Assembly: GCA_000775715.1 (NCBI GenBank)
Contig: JRWQ01000011.1
Location: 248,001 to 312,000 of the forward strand
DNA from: Vibrio tubiashii
Lineage (GTDB): Bacteria > Pseudomonadota > Gammaproteobacteria > Enterobacterales > Vibrionaceae
Length of the DNA: 64,000 nt
Direction of reading: 5' to 3'
Positions 37,223 through 47,495 of this stretch are shown in pieces. The notes under the pieces are model-generated. The model did not search any database. It saw nothing but the letters and a program-made list of their open reading frames with translations, and was not told where the DNA came from. Each line of letters starts with the position of its first letter. Position 1 is the first letter of the stretch. The position numbers were made by a program, and so were the translations under genes.

Positions 37223-38347
37223 TTAGTTGAACATTGCAATAGCTTCTGTTGGTTCTAGGTACTCTAGATCAAAACTTTCTGCCACTTCTTTACACGTCAC
37301 TTTACCGTGGATAACGTTTAGGCCCTCTAGGAAGCCTTTGTCTTCTAGAAGTGCTTCACGATAGCCTTTGTTGGCAAGCTTAACAATGTAAGGCAGCGTA
37401 GCGTTGTTTAGTGCGAACGTGGAAGTGCGAGCAACCGCGCCTGGCATGTTAGCGACACAGTAGTGAACTACGTCATCAACAATGTAAGTTGGCTCTGCGT
37501 GGGTGGTTGCGTGCGAAGTTTCAAAACAACCACCTTGGTCGATTGCAACGTCGACGACTGCAGCGCCAGGTTTCATCTTAGCGATATGCTCTTTAGTCAC
37601 TAGTTTTGGTGCTGCCGCCCCCGGAATAAGCACTGCACCAATGACTAGGTCAGCTTCTAGAACATGCTTCTCAATAGCATCTTCTGTAGAGTAAACCACT
37701 TTTGCGCGACCTTGGAATTCTTCGTCTAGACGACGCAGAGTATCCACATTGCGATCTAAGATAGTGACATCAGCACGAAGTCCTACCGCCATGCGTGCAG
37801 CGTTTGCACCCACAACACCACCGCCGACAACAACAACTTTTGCAGGCTCAACTCCTGGTACACCGCCAAGTAGAAGGCCGCGTCCACCGTGAGATTTCTC
37901 TAAAGTTTGCGCACCTGCTTGAATAGACATGCGGCCTGCGACCTCAGACATTGGCGCAAGTAGTGGCAAGCGACCCATATTATCTGTTACAGTCTCATAT
38001 GCTATACAGACAGCTTTGCTCTTGATTAGCTCTTCAGTTTGTGGAAAATCTGGTGCTAGGTGCAAATAAGTAAATAATATTTGCCCTTCTCGAAGCATAG
38101 CTCGCTCGACAGCTTGAGGTTCTTTAACCTTAACAATCATTTCTGCTTGCGCGAAAACGTCAGCAGCGGTAGGAAGTATGGATGCGCCTACAGCGATGTA
38201 ATCATCGTCTGAAAAACCGATGCCCGAACCGGCATTAGTTTCAACAAAAACTTGGTGACCTTGAGACACTAGCTCGCGAACGCTCGCTGGAATCATGCCA
38301 ACACGATACTCGTGGTTTTTGATTTCTTTAGGTACGCCAATAATCAT
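37223..38347 (-). CDS. ald: Alanine dehydrogenase
   Basis: 374 residues. [23 protein letters not shown] at the start and the NAD-binding [29 protein letters not shown] identify Ald; [21 protein letters not shown] is a further family motif. It reversibly deaminates L-alanine to pyruvate and ammonia. Divergent from lrp, whose product is a likely regulator of ald; 174 AT-rich bases separate the two. Confidence 0.96.
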   Translation of the reverse strand: MIIGVPKEIKNHEYRVGMIPASVRELVSQGHQVFVETNAGSGIGFSDDDYIAVGASILPTAADVFAQAEMIVKVKEPQAVERAMLREGQILFTYLHLAPDFPQTEELIKSKAVCIAYETVTDNMGRLPLLAPMSEVAGRMSIQAGAQTLEKSHGGRGLLLGGVPGVEPAKVVVVGGGVVGANAARMAVGLRADVTILDRNVDTLRRLDEEFQGRAKVVYSTEDAIEKHVLEADLVIGAVLIPGAAAPKLVTKEHIAKMKPGAAVVDVAIDQGGCFETSHATTHAEPTYIVDDVVHYCVANMPGAVARTSTFALNNATLPYIVKLANKGYREALLEDKGFLEGLNVIHGKVTCKEVAESFDLEYLEPTEAIAMFN

Positions 38348-38521
38348 CCTGATTCCTCATTTTATATTGGTTGTATTTAGTATGTCAGTTACATTAACTG
38401 TTTGTAGGGTAATTCTGTCGAATTAATGTCTAGTATAGATATGATTGGATAAAATTTGATACTGAATATTAAAAAGTTGTAGTATATTTTTTTGCAAGGA
38501 AGTAATAAGGTGGAATAAAAA

Positions 38522-39016
38522 ATGGCAGACAACGATAAGAAGCCGTCCAAGGATCTAGACCGTATCGATCGCAACATACTTAATGAGTTGCAGAAAGATG
38601 GTCGTATTTCGAATGTAGAACTTTCAAAACGTGTAGGCCTTTCTCCTACGCCGTGTTTGGAACGTGTGCGCCGATTAGAGCGTCAGGGGTACATTACGGG
38701 TTATACAGCATTGCTGAATCCGCAATACTTAGATGCATCACTACTCGTGTTTGTAGAAATCACTCTTAACCGTGGTGCACCGGATGTATTTGAACAATTT
38801 AATACTGCAGTTCAGAAGCTAGATGACATTCAAGAGTGTCACCTAGTTTCTGGTGATTTTGACTACTTGCTGAAGACTCGAGTGTCAGATATGAGTGCGT
38901 ACCGCAAATTGCTAGGTGACACTCTTTTACGTCTACCCGGGGTAAATGACACACGTACATACGTGGTTATGGAAGAAGTGAAACAAACTAATCAGTTGGT
39001 CATCAAAACTCGCTAA
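38522..39016 (+). CDS. lrp: Leucine-responsive regulatory protein
   Basis: 164 residues, the usual size. Helix-turn-helix in DRNILNELQKDGRISNVELSKRVGLSPTPCLERVRRLERQGYI and the RAM ligand domain in VSGDFDYLLKTRVSDMSAYRKLLGD. Global regulator of amino-acid metabolism and transport. Divergent from ald and followed by ftsK, so the lrp-ftsK neighbourhood of gamma-proteobacteria is kept. Confidence 0.97.
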   Translation: MADNDKKPSKDLDRIDRNILNELQKDGRISNVELSKRVGLSPTPCLERVRRLERQGYITGYTALLNPQYLDASLLVFVEITLNRGAPDVFEQFNTAVQKLDDIQECHLVSGDFDYLLKTRVSDMSAYRKLLGDTLLRLPGVNDTRTYVVMEEVKQTNQLVIKTR

Positions 39017-39107
39017 CTCAAATTTGAGTTTCTGCATTAAAGTCTTAATAGCTTTCTATATTCTGACTTTAAGCAATTGGGTTTTGGCCTTTGATATGGT
39101 TAAATCG

Positions 39108-39144
39108 ATAGTCCGAGTGGTGCCGCCACTCGGACTATTTTTTT
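39108..39144 (+). terminator. Terminator of lrp
   Basis: ATAGTCCGAGTGG pairs perfectly with CCACTCGGACTAT around a 5-base loop, followed by six T residues. It ends 60 bases before the ftsK start, so ftsK must have a promoter after or overlapping it, or rely on read-through. Confidence 0.92.
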
Positions 39145-39203
39145 CCTAGCTAATCAGAGTAATGTGTCTACTGATTGGTGCTTTTACAAAGATAAAGTTG
39201 GTT

Positions 39204-42086
39204 ATGTTCAAAGAGAACAAAAATAAAGTAGAAACGATCATTAAAACGGGGGAGACAACCTCACCGTCCCGCCTGAGCGGTCCTCAGCGCCTTAAAGAAT
39301 GCAGTTTGATCGTGATTGTTTTGATTTCAATTTTGCTAGCGGTCGCACTGACGACATTTAGCGCAGCTGACCCTTCTTGGTCGCAAACTGCTTGGGGAGG
39401 GGATATCAACAATGCAGGTGGCATTGTCGGTGCCTGGTTAGCTGATACGCTTTTCTTTGTTTTTGGTTCTTTGGCTTATGTTATTCCATTTGTGCTCACG
39501 GGTACTGCTTGGGCAATGTTAAGAAACAGAGAGGAAGATGACTCTATCGACTTCATGTTGTGGGGCACACGTCTTCTTGGCCTTACGATTCTAATTCTTA
39601 CTAGTTGTGGCCTGGCTGATATCAATTTTGATGATATCTGGTATTTCTCGTCTGGTGGTGTGATAGGTGATGTGCTGACTAGCTTAGCTTTGCCAACACT
39701 AAATACCCTCGGATCGACCTTAGTATTTCTTTTCCTATGGGGAGCAGGATTTACCTTGTTAACCGGTATCTCTTGGTTGTCGATTGTTGATTGGATCGGC
39801 GAGTGTACTACACGTGGTATTACATCCATATTTAACAGGTTAAGAGGGCGTGACGACGAAACTTTGCAACCTGATTTGAGTGATTATGACGAGCAGCCAG
39901 ATGCCTCAGGAGTAGATGAAGACACGAACGAAGAACCGGTACAGAGTGCTAGTCCTGAACAACGACGCTTTAACATTCATATTCCAGAAGCGGTGGCAGG
40001 CGTCGCTGCAGCCTCAACAGCACAAGCTCAGCAAGCGCGTGCTGCTCAACCTGCTTATGAACAGAGTGCCTCTGTCAATTCTGAGCAAGAAGCTGCTGAG
40101 CCTGACTTCGAACGTAATAAACACCTGGGCGCAACAATTGAAGATTTAGAGCGCGCAGCGATGAATGGTGAAGAGCTGCCTCAAGTGGTAGGCCAAGAAC
40201 AAAACCTAGCTGAGCCTAAAGCGTCAATCGATCAAGCGCAGGCTGAGCACGTATCAACGGAAGAACAACAAATACCAACGATTGAAATTACGGATCTGCC
40301 TTGGAACGAAGAGATCCTTGAAGAGCCCGTTACCCAGCCTTCGATTTCAACCTCAGAACTTGAACAAATCTCATCAGATATCGAGCCAGAAGATGGCTAC
40401 CAAGAGCCAGTGATTTCATCGTTTGAGGTGGCAGAAGACGCAGAGGTGGTCGCTGAACCGGGCCAAGTTGTTCCAGAAGATGAAGACGCAGCGGCGCTCA
40501 ACAACTTGGTTGCAGAGGCACAAGCGAAGGTTGCTGCGCAACAGAACCCATTCTTAGTTCAACAAGAGCCTAACCTGCCTAAGCCGGTAGAGCCAATGCC
40601 AACACTTGAGCTGCTTTATCATCCTGAAAAACGTGAGAACTTTATTGATCGTGAAGCCTTAGAACATATCGCTCGCTTGGTTGAGGCTAAACTGGCTGAT
40701 TATAAGATTCAGGCTACGGTAGTGGATATTTTCCCTGGCCCTGTTATCACTCGATTTGAGTTGGATTTAGCGCCAGGTGTGAAAGTAAGCCGAATTTCTG
40801 GCTTGTCAATGGACTTGGCTCGCTCGCTTTCAGCAATGGCAGTGCGGGTAGTCGAGGTTATTCCGGGTAAACCATATGTTGGTCTAGAGCTGCCGAATAT
40901 GAGTCGCCAAACGGTGTTTTTCTCCGATGTCGTCGGCAGTCAACAGTTTATTGAATCTAAGTCGCCAACAACTGTGGTACTAGGTCAAGATATTGCTGGC
41001 GAGGCAGTGGTAGCCGACTTGTCTAAAATGCCACATGTACTTGTTGCCGGTACGACAGGCTCAGGTAAGTCAGTGGGCGTCAACGTCATGATCTTGAGTA
41101 TGCTCTATAAAGCAACACCGGAAGATGTTCGCTTTATCATGATTGACCCGAAAATGCTTGAGCTGTCGGTCTATGAGGGGATTCCTCATCTTCTTTCTGA
41201 AGTAGTTACCGACATGAAGGATGCGTCCAATGCACTGCGTTGGTGTGTGGGAGAGATGGAGCGCCGCTACAAGCTGATGTCAGCACTTGGTGTTCGTAAC
41301 ATCAAAGGCTTTAATGACAAGCTAAAAATGGCAGCAGAAGCGGGTCACCCTATCCATGATCCACTTTGGCAGCCGGGCGACAGTATGGACCAAGAGCCAC
41401 CGTTGCTTGAGAAACTGCCTTACATTGTTGTGATTGTCGATGAGTTTGCCGACTTGATGATGGTGGTGGGTAAAAAGGTAGAAGAACTGATTGCCCGTCT
41501 CGCACAGAAAGCTCGAGCAGCAGGTGTCCACCTCATCCTAGCCACTCAGCGTCCATCGGTGGACGTCATTACTGGCTTGATCAAAGCGAATATTCCAACT
41601 CGTGTTGCCTTTACGGTATCGACTAAAACTGACTCGCGCACCATTCTTGACCAAGGTGGCGCAGAATCGCTGTTGGGTATGGGTGATATGCTCTACTTAC
41701 CACCGGGTTCTAGCCATACGGTTCGTGTTCACGGTGCGTTTGCTTCTGATGATGATGTACACGCAGTGGTGAATAACTGGAAAGCCCGTGGTAAGCCAAA
41801 CTACATTGATGAGATTACCAATGGTGACCAAGGCCCTGAGGCGCTTCTGCCTGGAGAAAAGCCAGAAGGTGAAGAGGACATGGACCCTCTATTTGACCAA
41901 GTGGTTGAGCACGTAGTGCAATCCCGTCGCGGTTCAGTATCGGGCGTTCAGCGTCGCTTTAAGATCGGCTACAACCGTGCTGCACGCATTGTCGAGCAGC
42001 TAGAGGCTCAGGGCATTGTCAGCGCTCCTGGTCACAATGGTAATCGAGAGGTCTTAGCACCGGCTCCCGGACGGGAGATGAACTAG
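39204..42086 (+). CDS. ftsK: DNA translocase FtsK
   Basis: About 960 residues, starting at ATG 39204 ([16 protein letters not shown]); an upstream ATG at 39162 is less likely. Four or more N-terminal membrane helices (about 35-210), then a Glu/Gln/Pro-rich linker (about 215-480) shorter than in E. coli, then the motor: Walker [16 protein letters not shown], Walker [13 protein letters not shown], and the C-terminal winged-helix gamma domain ([27 protein letters not shown]), which reads KOPS. It pumps chromosome dimers to the septum and activates XerCD at dif. lolA does not follow, unlike in E. coli. Confidence 0.97.
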   Translation: MFKENKNKVETIIKTGETTSPSRLSGPQRLKECSLIVIVLISILLAVALTTFSAADPSWSQTAWGGDINNAGGIVGAWLADTLFFVFGSLAYVIPFVLTGTAWAMLRNREEDDSIDFMLWGTRLLGLTILILTSCGLADINFDDIWYFSSGGVIGDVLTSLALPTLNTLGSTLVFLFLWGAGFTLLTGISWLSIVDWIGECTTRGITSIFNRLRGRDDETLQPDLSDYDEQPDASGVDEDTNEEPVQSASPEQRRFNIHIPEAVAGVAAASTAQAQQARAAQPAYEQSASVNSEQEAAEPDFERNKHLGATIEDLERAAMNGEELPQVVGQEQNLAEPKASIDQAQAEHVSTEEQQIPTIEITDLPWNEEILEEPVTQPSISTSELEQISSDIEPEDGYQEPVISSFEVAEDAEVVAEPGQVVPEDEDAAALNNLVAEAQAKVAAQQNPFLVQQEPNLPKPVEPMPTLELLYHPEKRENFIDREALEHIARLVEAKLADYKIQATVVDIFPGPVITRFELDLAPGVKVSRISGLSMDLARSLSAMAVRVVEVIPGKPYVGLELPNMSRQTVFFSDVVGSQQFIESKSPTTVVLGQDIAGEAVVADLSKMPHVLVAGTTGSGKSVGVNVMILSMLYKATPEDVRFIMIDPKMLELSVYEGIPHLLSEVVTDMKDASNALRWCVGEMERRYKLMSALGVRNIKGFNDKLKMAAEAGHPIHDPLWQPGDSMDQEPPLLEKLPYIVVIVDEFADLMMVVGKKVEELIARLAQKARAAGVHLILATQRPSVDVITGLIKANIPTRVAFTVSTKTDSRTILDQGGAESLLGMGDMLYLPPGSSHTVRVHGAFASDDDVHAVVNNWKARGKPNYIDEITNGDQGPEALLPGEKPEGEEDMDPLFDQVVEHVVQSRRGSVSGVQRRFKIGYNRAARIVEQLEAQGIVSAPGHNGNREVLAPAPGREMN

Positions 42087-42300
42087 GGTTGGGAACGGGT
42101 TTCGGTCCAGGGATCTCTGCGCTGCTGGAATCTGGAACGGGCTTCGCCCTATGGAACGCTTCGCTGCTAGATAACTGGGGTTGATCCCACAATAGTCGTG
42201 GAGCAGCCTTAGTTCTCCAGTTCTCCAGTTCTCCAGTTTTTGAGTTTTCCGTAGGACGGAGTCCGTTCCCGCATCTCGAGCGAAGCGTTCCTAAACAAAA
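42087..42300. repeat. Mosaic of short inverted and tandem repeats after ftsK
   Basis: This stretch holds GGAACGCTTCGCT (42153-42165) with its exact complement AGCGAAGCGTTCC (42279-42291), GGGAACGGGTTTCGGTCC (42091-42108) with the related GGACGGAGTCCGTTCCC (42254-42270), a GGGCTTCGCCC hairpin, and three tandem copies of AGTTCTCC (42211-42234). The two pairs cross, so it is a mosaic and not one simple palindrome. GC-rich compared with other spacers here; no coding. Confidence 0.7.
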
Positions 42301-42333
42301 AAGGCTTGGTGCAATGCATCAAGCCTTTGTAAG
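42298..42333 (-). terminator. Terminator of dsbB
   Basis: AAGGCTTGGTG and CATCAAGCCTT pair (one G-T) around CAATG; on the minus strand a run of T residues follows. It is separated from the dsbB stop by the seven-copy heptamer repeat. Confidence 0.8.
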
Positions 42334-42334
42334 T

Positions 42335-42383
42335 TTCTCGCTTCTCGCTTCTCGCTTCTCGCTTCTCGCTTCTCGCTTCTCGC
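42335..42383. repeat. Tandem heptamer repeat, 7 perfect copies
   Basis: TTCTCGC repeated seven times without any change (49 bases); on the minus strand GCGAGAA. The last copy supplies the G of the dsbB TAG stop codon, so the array begins exactly where dsbB ends and fills the gap to its terminator. The pattern is perfect, which points to recent slippage or expansion. Confidence 0.95.
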
Positions 42384-42901
42384 TATTTCCCTTTCACAAA
42401 CTGTGCGATAACAAATGGTACTAGTGCAATTAAGTAACCTGCAAAGATGATCACTAACCACTGCGGCATCGACAGGTTTAGGAATTGCCATACTATCTTA
42501 CTGCAATCGCCGTATGCTTCGAACAGCCAAGGTGCCCACTGGTTGAGTGGTGCCCAATCTGGGAAGGTAACGAACAAATCACAGGTTTTAAATGGTGACG
42601 GATTGAATTGGTAGTCAACGTGCTCAAGGGAAAGGATTAAGCCTTGGTAAGCAGTTGCGCCCCAAGCGGCAAAACCAACCCAACGGAAGAACGGGTTGCT
42701 TGGCGCAATTAAGCCAATGATTGCTGCTGCACCTAAGCCAAACATAGCGACACGTTCATAAATACACATGACACAAGGTGCAAGCATCATTACGTGTTGA
42801 AAAAATAGCGCACAAGCTTCGAAAAGAAGGACGCTCGTCAATAGTAACAACCAGGAGAGTCGCCCTTTAGAAAAAGTCTTTAAAGTGAATAGAATGTTCA
42901 C
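42383..42901 (-). CDS. dsbB: Disulfide bond formation protein B
   Basis: 172 residues, four membrane helices. The redox pairs are CVMC (Cys43/Cys46) in the first periplasmic loop and Cys107/Cys133 in the second (PFKTCDLF, YGDCSKI). It reoxidises DsbA and gives electrons to quinones. Order ftsK, dsbB, nhaB, fadR matches my memory of V. cholerae. The 3' end abuts the heptamer array. Confidence 0.96.
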   Translation of the reverse strand: MNILFTLKTFSKGRLSWLLLLTSVLLFEACALFFQHVMMLAPCVMCIYERVAMFGLGAAAIIGLIAPSNPFFRWVGFAAWGATAYQGLILSLEHVDYQFNPSPFKTCDLFVTFPDWAPLNQWAPWLFEAYGDCSKIVWQFLNLSMPQWLVIIFAGYLIALVPFVIAQFVKGK

Positions 42902-42918
42902 GCAGATATCCTGTAATA

Positions 42919-42946
42919 AAAAAGCTCTGAATATTCAGAGCTTTTT
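42919..42946 (-). terminator. Terminator of nhaB
   Basis: A near-perfect palindrome (AAAAGCTCTGAA-TA-TTCAGAGCTTTT) with T-runs on both sides, between the nhaB stop and the dsbB start. Confidence 0.88.
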
Positions 42947-42993
42947 AGCTTGGAAAAGTTTCGGTATCAACTAAAACTTTAAATTATTGTCGA

Positions 42994-44583
42994 TTAATGG
43001 CCACCTGAGACTGCAGGAGTTAAGTCACCAACGTGATGGGCAATCCATCCTGCGTCGTAGAACCATGCTGTCATAGGTTCGACTAAGAATACGATGCCTG
43101 CTAAGCCAACCAAAGCCAGTACGATAGTGTATGGCAGTGCCATAATAACCATGCGCCCATATGACAAGCGAATTAGTGGTGCTAGGGCAGATGTTAGTAG
43201 GAACAGGAAGGCAGCCTGACCGTTAGGCGTTGCAACAGATGGCAAGTTAGTACCTGTGTTGATAGCAACCGCTAGTAGGTCAAACTGGTCACGAGAGATG
43301 ATTCCATCAATCAGTGCCGTTTTGACTTCGTTGATGTATACCGTACCAACAAATACGTTATCAGATACCATGGACAGTAAGCCGTTCGCTACGTAGAACA
43401 GAGCGAGTTGCGTACCTTTATCTTCCACGTGGAGTACTGCATCGATCACCGGCTTAAACAATTGCTGGTCAATAATGACGGCAACAACAGCAAAGAACAC
43501 GGCCAATAGTGCAGTAAACGGAAGCGCTTCTTCAAAGGCTTTCCCCATTGAATGCTCTTCAATGACACCAGTGAATGCGGTGGCCAGGATAATAACTGAA
43601 AGGCCAATTAGACCAACTGCTGCTAAGTGTAGCGCGAGGGCAACAATCAACCATACTGCAATTAGACCTTGGATCCAAAGTTTAGCCACATCTTGGTTTG
43701 TACGATTTTTACGCTCTTCTTGGTCGAAGTCGATAAGAATTTGACGAACGTTCTCAGGCAGTCGAGCACCGTAGCCGAAAATTTTAAGTTTCTCGACTAA
43801 AACACAAGTCAACAAGCCGCAGATAAGAACAGGAGCGGTGACAGGTAGCATGCGAATAATAAACTCGCCGAATTGCCAACCTGCTTGGTCTGCGATGATC
43901 AGGTTTTGTGGCTCACCAACCATGGTCATTACGCCACCTAGCGCGGTACCTACACCTGCGTGCATCAGTAGTGAGCGGAGGAATGCGCGGTAGTTTTCTA
44001 AGTCATCTCGAGTCAGTTCTGACAGATGATCATCTTGAGTGTGATCATGAGAAGCATGTGGACCTTGGCCTGATGCAACTTTGTGGTAAATCGCGTAGAA
44101 GCCGACTGCGACACTGATAACGACAGCTATAACCGTTAGTGCGTCTAGGAAAGCAGAAAGGAATGCCGCTGCAAAACAGAAAGCGAGCGATAGCATGCTT
44201 TTCGAGCGAATACCCAATAGGATTTTGGTAAAGATAAACAGCAACAGCTGTTTCATAAAATAGATGCCAGCAACCATAAAGACAAGAAGCAGTAGAACTT
44301 CGATGTTGGCAACAAGCTCATGCTTAACTTGTTCTGCGCTGGTCATGCCAATTGCGATAGCTTCAATAGCGAGCAGACCGCCCGGCTGTAGAGGGTAACA
44401 TTTCAATGCCATTGCCAGTGTGAAGATGAACTCTGCGACTAGCATCCAACCCGCGACAAATGGGTCGACAAAGAAAAAGACAATTGGGTTTATGATGAGA
44501 AAAGAAATGATGGCAACTTTGTACCAATCTGGGGCTTTACCAAGAAAGTTCTTAATAAATGCATTTCCGAGTGACATCGGCAT
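42994..44583 (-). CDS. nhaB: Na+/H+ antiporter NhaB
   Basis: 529 residues, as in Vibrio NhaB. About twelve membrane helices; the start [26 protein letters not shown] and [30 protein letters not shown] are characteristic. A His-rich cytoplasmic loop ([13 protein letters not shown]) follows the latter. It exports Na in exchange for protons, giving salt and alkaline tolerance. Long 671-base upstream region before divergent fadR. Confidence 0.96.
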   Translation of the reverse strand: MPMSLGNAFIKNFLGKAPDWYKVAIISFLIINPIVFFFVDPFVAGWMLVAEFIFTLAMALKCYPLQPGGLLAIEAIAIGMTSAEQVKHELVANIEVLLLLVFMVAGIYFMKQLLLFIFTKILLGIRSKSMLSLAFCFAAAFLSAFLDALTVIAVVISVAVGFYAIYHKVASGQGPHASHDHTQDDHLSELTRDDLENYRAFLRSLLMHAGVGTALGGVMTMVGEPQNLIIADQAGWQFGEFIIRMLPVTAPVLICGLLTCVLVEKLKIFGYGARLPENVRQILIDFDQEERKNRTNQDVAKLWIQGLIAVWLIVALALHLAAVGLIGLSVIILATAFTGVIEEHSMGKAFEEALPFTALLAVFFAVVAVIIDQQLFKPVIDAVLHVEDKGTQLALFYVANGLLSMVSDNVFVGTVYINEVKTALIDGIISRDQFDLLAVAINTGTNLPSVATPNGQAAFLFLLTSALAPLIRLSYGRMVIMALPYTIVLALVGLAGIVFLVEPMTAWFYDAGWIAHHVGDLTPAVSGGH

Positions 44584-45254
44584 GATTTAGATACTCTTAA
44601 TGTTGTTATAGACACTGCATATGCATGTATCCAACTAATCGGAATGTAAGAATCTTCAGATTAATCAGACATGACTAAAAAGTAGAAAACAAACCTGTTC
44701 CAACAGTGACTTAGAAAAACGACATTAAGTTCTTGAATATGTGGTCTTGCCAAGTCACTCCCTGAGAAAGACAAGTACTCCTTTACTTTGGTCGCCACTG
44801 TACTCCTCAACATAATTTAGTCAATGAGAAAATTGCGTTGAATTTTCTATTCATTAACTTTTGTTCAAAAACGCGATCAAAGTGGCGTTACCTTGATGAG
44901 AGAATTGTTAAAAACAACGCTTAATGCAAGCGGCGAGTTGAAAGTGTTGAATAACAAAGATTACATGATTATATTCAATCGAATTGATAGTTTAATTGTG
45001 TAAATTTAAAAACTTAAATTTTGCGACTGGAACGCCTTGCAATGAGGGTTTCAAGAGGTTTTAGTTTACAAAATTATCATAATAATCTGGTTTCATTTCT
45101 ACAGCGAGTGCAATAATTTTATAACCCACTTAGAGTTTAAACTCTAATGTGGTTTTTACGCACGTTTACTGTGCGGCGGTTTCCGATATAGAAAAACTAG
45201 TGGTATGATGAGTTCCATTCGACCCGTATAACTACAAGTTTGGATTTAAAATAA
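44584..45254. other. Long nhaB / fadR divergent region with hairpins
   Basis: 671 AT-rich bases without a credible gene. Near fadR it carries a strong terminator-like hairpin (45125-45157) and a second hairpin CGCAC-GTTTACT-GTGCG (45159-45175). A plausible fadR promoter follows (TTCCGA 45181-45186, 17 bases, TATGAT 45204-45209). The rest must hold the nhaB promoter and leader; an unrecognised small RNA is possible. Confidence 0.45.
45125..45157 (+). terminator. Terminator-like hairpin upstream of fadR
   Basis: An 18-base perfect palindrome TTAGAGTTTAAACTCTAA (45130-45147) flanked by CCAC and GTGG and followed by TTTTT. It has the form of a Rho-independent terminator on the plus strand, but there is no known gene upstream in that direction. 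Confidence 0.6.
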
Positions 45255-46094
45255 ATGGTCATTAAGGCAAAGAGCCCAGCAGGATTTGCAGAGAAATACA
45301 TCATTGAGAGTATTTGGAAAGGGCGCTTCCCTCCAGGTTCTATTTTACCAGCAGAGCGAGAACTGTCCGAACTGATCGGTGTAACGCGAACCACCTTGCG
45401 CGAAGTACTACAACGACTAGCTCGTGATGGTTGGCTCACAATCCAGCATGGTAAACCGACTCGTGTAAATCAGTTTATGGAAACATCTGGGTTGCACATC
45501 CTTGACACGTTGATGACGTTAGATGCCGAGAACGCGACTTCCATTGTTGAAGATTTGCTTGCAGCACGTACTAATATCAGTCCCATTTTTATGCGCTATG
45601 CATTCAAAATGAACAAAGAGAATGCCGAGAAAACCATCTCTAATGTTATTAGCTCGTGTGAAACTTTGATTAATGCTGAGTCGTGGGATGTGTTTATGGA
45701 GTCATCTCCATACGCTGAGAAAATTCGTCAGCACGTTAAAGATGATGGCGAAAAAGATCAGTTGAAACGTCAAGCGACATTGATTGCTAAAACGTTCAAC
45801 TTCTATGACTACATGCTGTTCCAACGTCTTGCATTCCATTCAGGAAATCAGATCTACGGTTTAATCTTCAATGGTCTGAAAAAGCTATATGATCGCGTGG
45901 GCAGTTATTATTTCTCAAATCCACAAGCACGAGAGTTGGCGTTGCAGTTTTATCGTGATCTACTGGAAGTGTGTGAGACGGGCAATCGCGACCAAATCTT
46001 AGTGGTTGTTCGTCACTACGGTATGGAGAGTGCACAAATCTGGAATCAGATGAAGACGACACTGCCAACGAACTTTACCGAAGACGATTGTTAA
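45255..46094 (+). CDS. fadR: Fatty-acid regulator FadR (long Vibrio form)
   Basis: 279 residues against 239 in E. coli. GntR-type winged helix near the N-terminus ([54 protein letters not shown]), then the helical FadR acyl-CoA domain. The extra 40 or so residues (about 135-180, around the [20 protein letters not shown] stretch) are the known Vibrio insertion that adds a second acyl-CoA site. Represses beta-oxidation and activates unsaturated fatty-acid synthesis genes. Confidence 0.96.
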   Translation: MVIKAKSPAGFAEKYIIESIWKGRFPPGSILPAERELSELIGVTRTTLREVLQRLARDGWLTIQHGKPTRVNQFMETSGLHILDTLMTLDAENATSIVEDLLAARTNISPIFMRYAFKMNKENAEKTISNVISSCETLINAESWDVFMESSPYAEKIRQHVKDDGEKDQLKRQATLIAKTFNFYDYMLFQRLAFHSGNQIYGLIFNGLKKLYDRVGSYYFSNPQARELALQFYRDLLEVCETGNRDQILVVVRHYGMESAQIWNQMKTTLPTNFTEDDC

Positions 46095-46100
46095 CGCGTT

Positions 46101-46150
46101 TTGAATAAAACAAAAAAAACCGCCAGCTGGCGGTTTTTTGTTTTATTCAA
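46101..46150. terminator. Bidirectional terminator, 50-base near-perfect palindrome
   Basis: The core ACCGCCAGCTGGCGGT is flanked by A- and T-runs, and even the outer TTGAATAAAAC and GTTTTATTCAA pair, with only a two-base bulge. It lies between convergent fadR and the CARF gene and can stop both. Confidence 0.92.
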
Positions 46151-46179
46151 TTTAGAGTTTTGTCTAGGGTCAACAGACT

Positions 46180-47352
46180 CTAACAGTCTTGGCTGTTTTC
46201 GTCTCTTCCGCCAGCTTCAGCAAACCATGTGGATAGGTGCGTTTTTAGCTTTTTAAGCTCATCTGGGCCAATAAGTGCTAAGCCTAAATCTTCTGCTCGC
46301 GTGATGTCATTATGGCGAAGAGGACGAAAGCTTACTAGCATTGCGCGCGCTTGTAGGCCGCCGAGCAGGTCTCTAAGCGACTCTAGCTTGTAAAGCGTGT
46401 CATCACCATCGTCACGCATGCCCTTTGTCTTACACTCAATAATATGTAGCTTATTATTGACCACAGACGCTACGTCCAGTTCATTGCGGACTTCGCGATT
46501 TCCTAACTGACGATAAACTTGCACGTTAAGAGAGTGGTCTTGAATGGTTGGCATGTCTTGCTGAATTTGACGCACAGTGCTGTGCACTAGTGTTTCAAGC
46601 CATTCACCATTTGAAAAGCGTCGAGCATCCTCGTTAGCGAAGGTCAGTATGCCATCTTCGTATGTGGCGATGTCGGCTTCAACTAGGTCGGTGAGCAGCA
46701 TATTTAGTTCACGATAGCCTTGCTGCTTTTCTGACAACGCTACATCTAACTTCTGCTCTTTACGACAGGTTGTCGCTAGATAGTTCAAGGTGGCTAAGCC
46801 CGGCCCGAGTTCAAGTGCATTACTTGCCCAACGTTCCCCTAATTCATAGAGCTTCTGGTCAAGTTGAGGTGGCAGTTCTTGATCGCTAAATTCACCACGA
46901 GCGCCAAAAACGGTTAAGTAGTCGTCAATAGTAATTCTATCTTGAACTTGAGTGTCTTCGTTTCCGTCTGGGTACAACCAACACAGGCGATCACTACTTG
47001 GCTCTACAACGAAGATTGGCCAATGGTAGGTCCGAAAAATCTCGTACACAGAAAGCAAGCGATGACGTAGGCCGCAGCTGGCATTGAGTTTGACCTCTTC
47101 ACCTCTTGCTTTAAGGTCTTCTGCAAGTGTCAGTACCGCTTTTTTTATTTTCGACGGGTTTGCGACGTTAGGAATTTCAAAAAACTCTGAAGTAATGCCT
47201 CGTTTGTCTAGCACGCTATGTAGGCGTAGGTACATGCTTTCTTGGGCCGCAACACCAATGAATACAATGTGGTTACTCAGCGTGCGGTTGTCGAGTAGGG
47301 GAGTGATCAAACGAATAGGGTCTTGGTCGATAATGCCAACATGAACAGCCAT
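46180..47352 (-). CDS. CARF-domain nuclease homologue (VC1899-like, Card1/Can2-related, DUF1887)
   Basis: 390 residues, resembling V. cholerae VC1899, whose structure has been solved. The N-terminal Rossmann-like CARF domain (about 1-135) has HVGIIDQDPIRLITPLLD and VKLNASCGLRHRLL. At residues 90-97 the CARF signature N-x-T-G-G-T-K reads NASCGLRH, so binding of cyclic oligoadenylate may be changed. A winged-helix section (about 165-240) leads to a restriction-endonuclease-like domain with NELDVASVVNNKLHIIECK: Asp293, Glu306, Lys308 form the D-ExK motif and look intact. Related CRISPR proteins are cyclic-tetra-adenylate-activated nucleases. No cas genes or repeats are in the window. Confidence 0.85.
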   Translation of the reverse strand: MAVHVGIIDQDPIRLITPLLDNRTLSNHIVFIGVAAQESMYLRLHSVLDKRGITSEFFEIPNVANPSKIKKAVLTLAEDLKARGEEVKLNASCGLRHRLLSVYEIFRTYHWPIFVVEPSSDRLCWLYPDGNEDTQVQDRITIDDYLTVFGARGEFSDQELPPQLDQKLYELGERWASNALELGPGLATLNYLATTCRKEQKLDVALSEKQQGYRELNMLLTDLVEADIATYEDGILTFANEDARRFSNGEWLETLVHSTVRQIQQDMPTIQDHSLNVQVYRQLGNREVRNELDVASVVNNKLHIIECKTKGMRDDGDDTLYKLESLRDLLGGLQARAMLVSFRPLRHNDITRAEDLGLALIGPDELKKLKTHLSTWFAEAGGRDENSQDC

Positions 47353-47428
47353 AGTTTTTCCTCATGTCAGGCTTGCAAGAGTGTGGGAAAAAAGAGGGCA
47401 AGCCATACAACTCATATGATGCCACTTA

Positions 47429-47466
47429 TAAAAAAAACAAGGGCGGATATGAAATTAACCGCCCTT
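47429..47466 (-). terminator. Terminator of the chemoreceptor gene
   Basis: AAGGGCGG and CCGCCCTT pair around a 12-base loop; on the minus strand a GTTTTTTTT run follows, 30 bases after the stop. Confidence 0.85.
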
Positions 47467-47495
47467 ATTCAGTATTTTAGCTTTCTTGATACCGC

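Noticed and set aside
42335..42383. Possible CRISPR array
   Set aside because: The copies are 7 bases long and directly adjacent, with no spacers; it is a simple tandem repeat.
42291..42491. Minus-strand frame encoding repeated Glu-Lys-Arg-Glu-Ala-Arg
   Set aside because: It is the translation of the heptamer array plus part of dsbB out of frame, not a protein.
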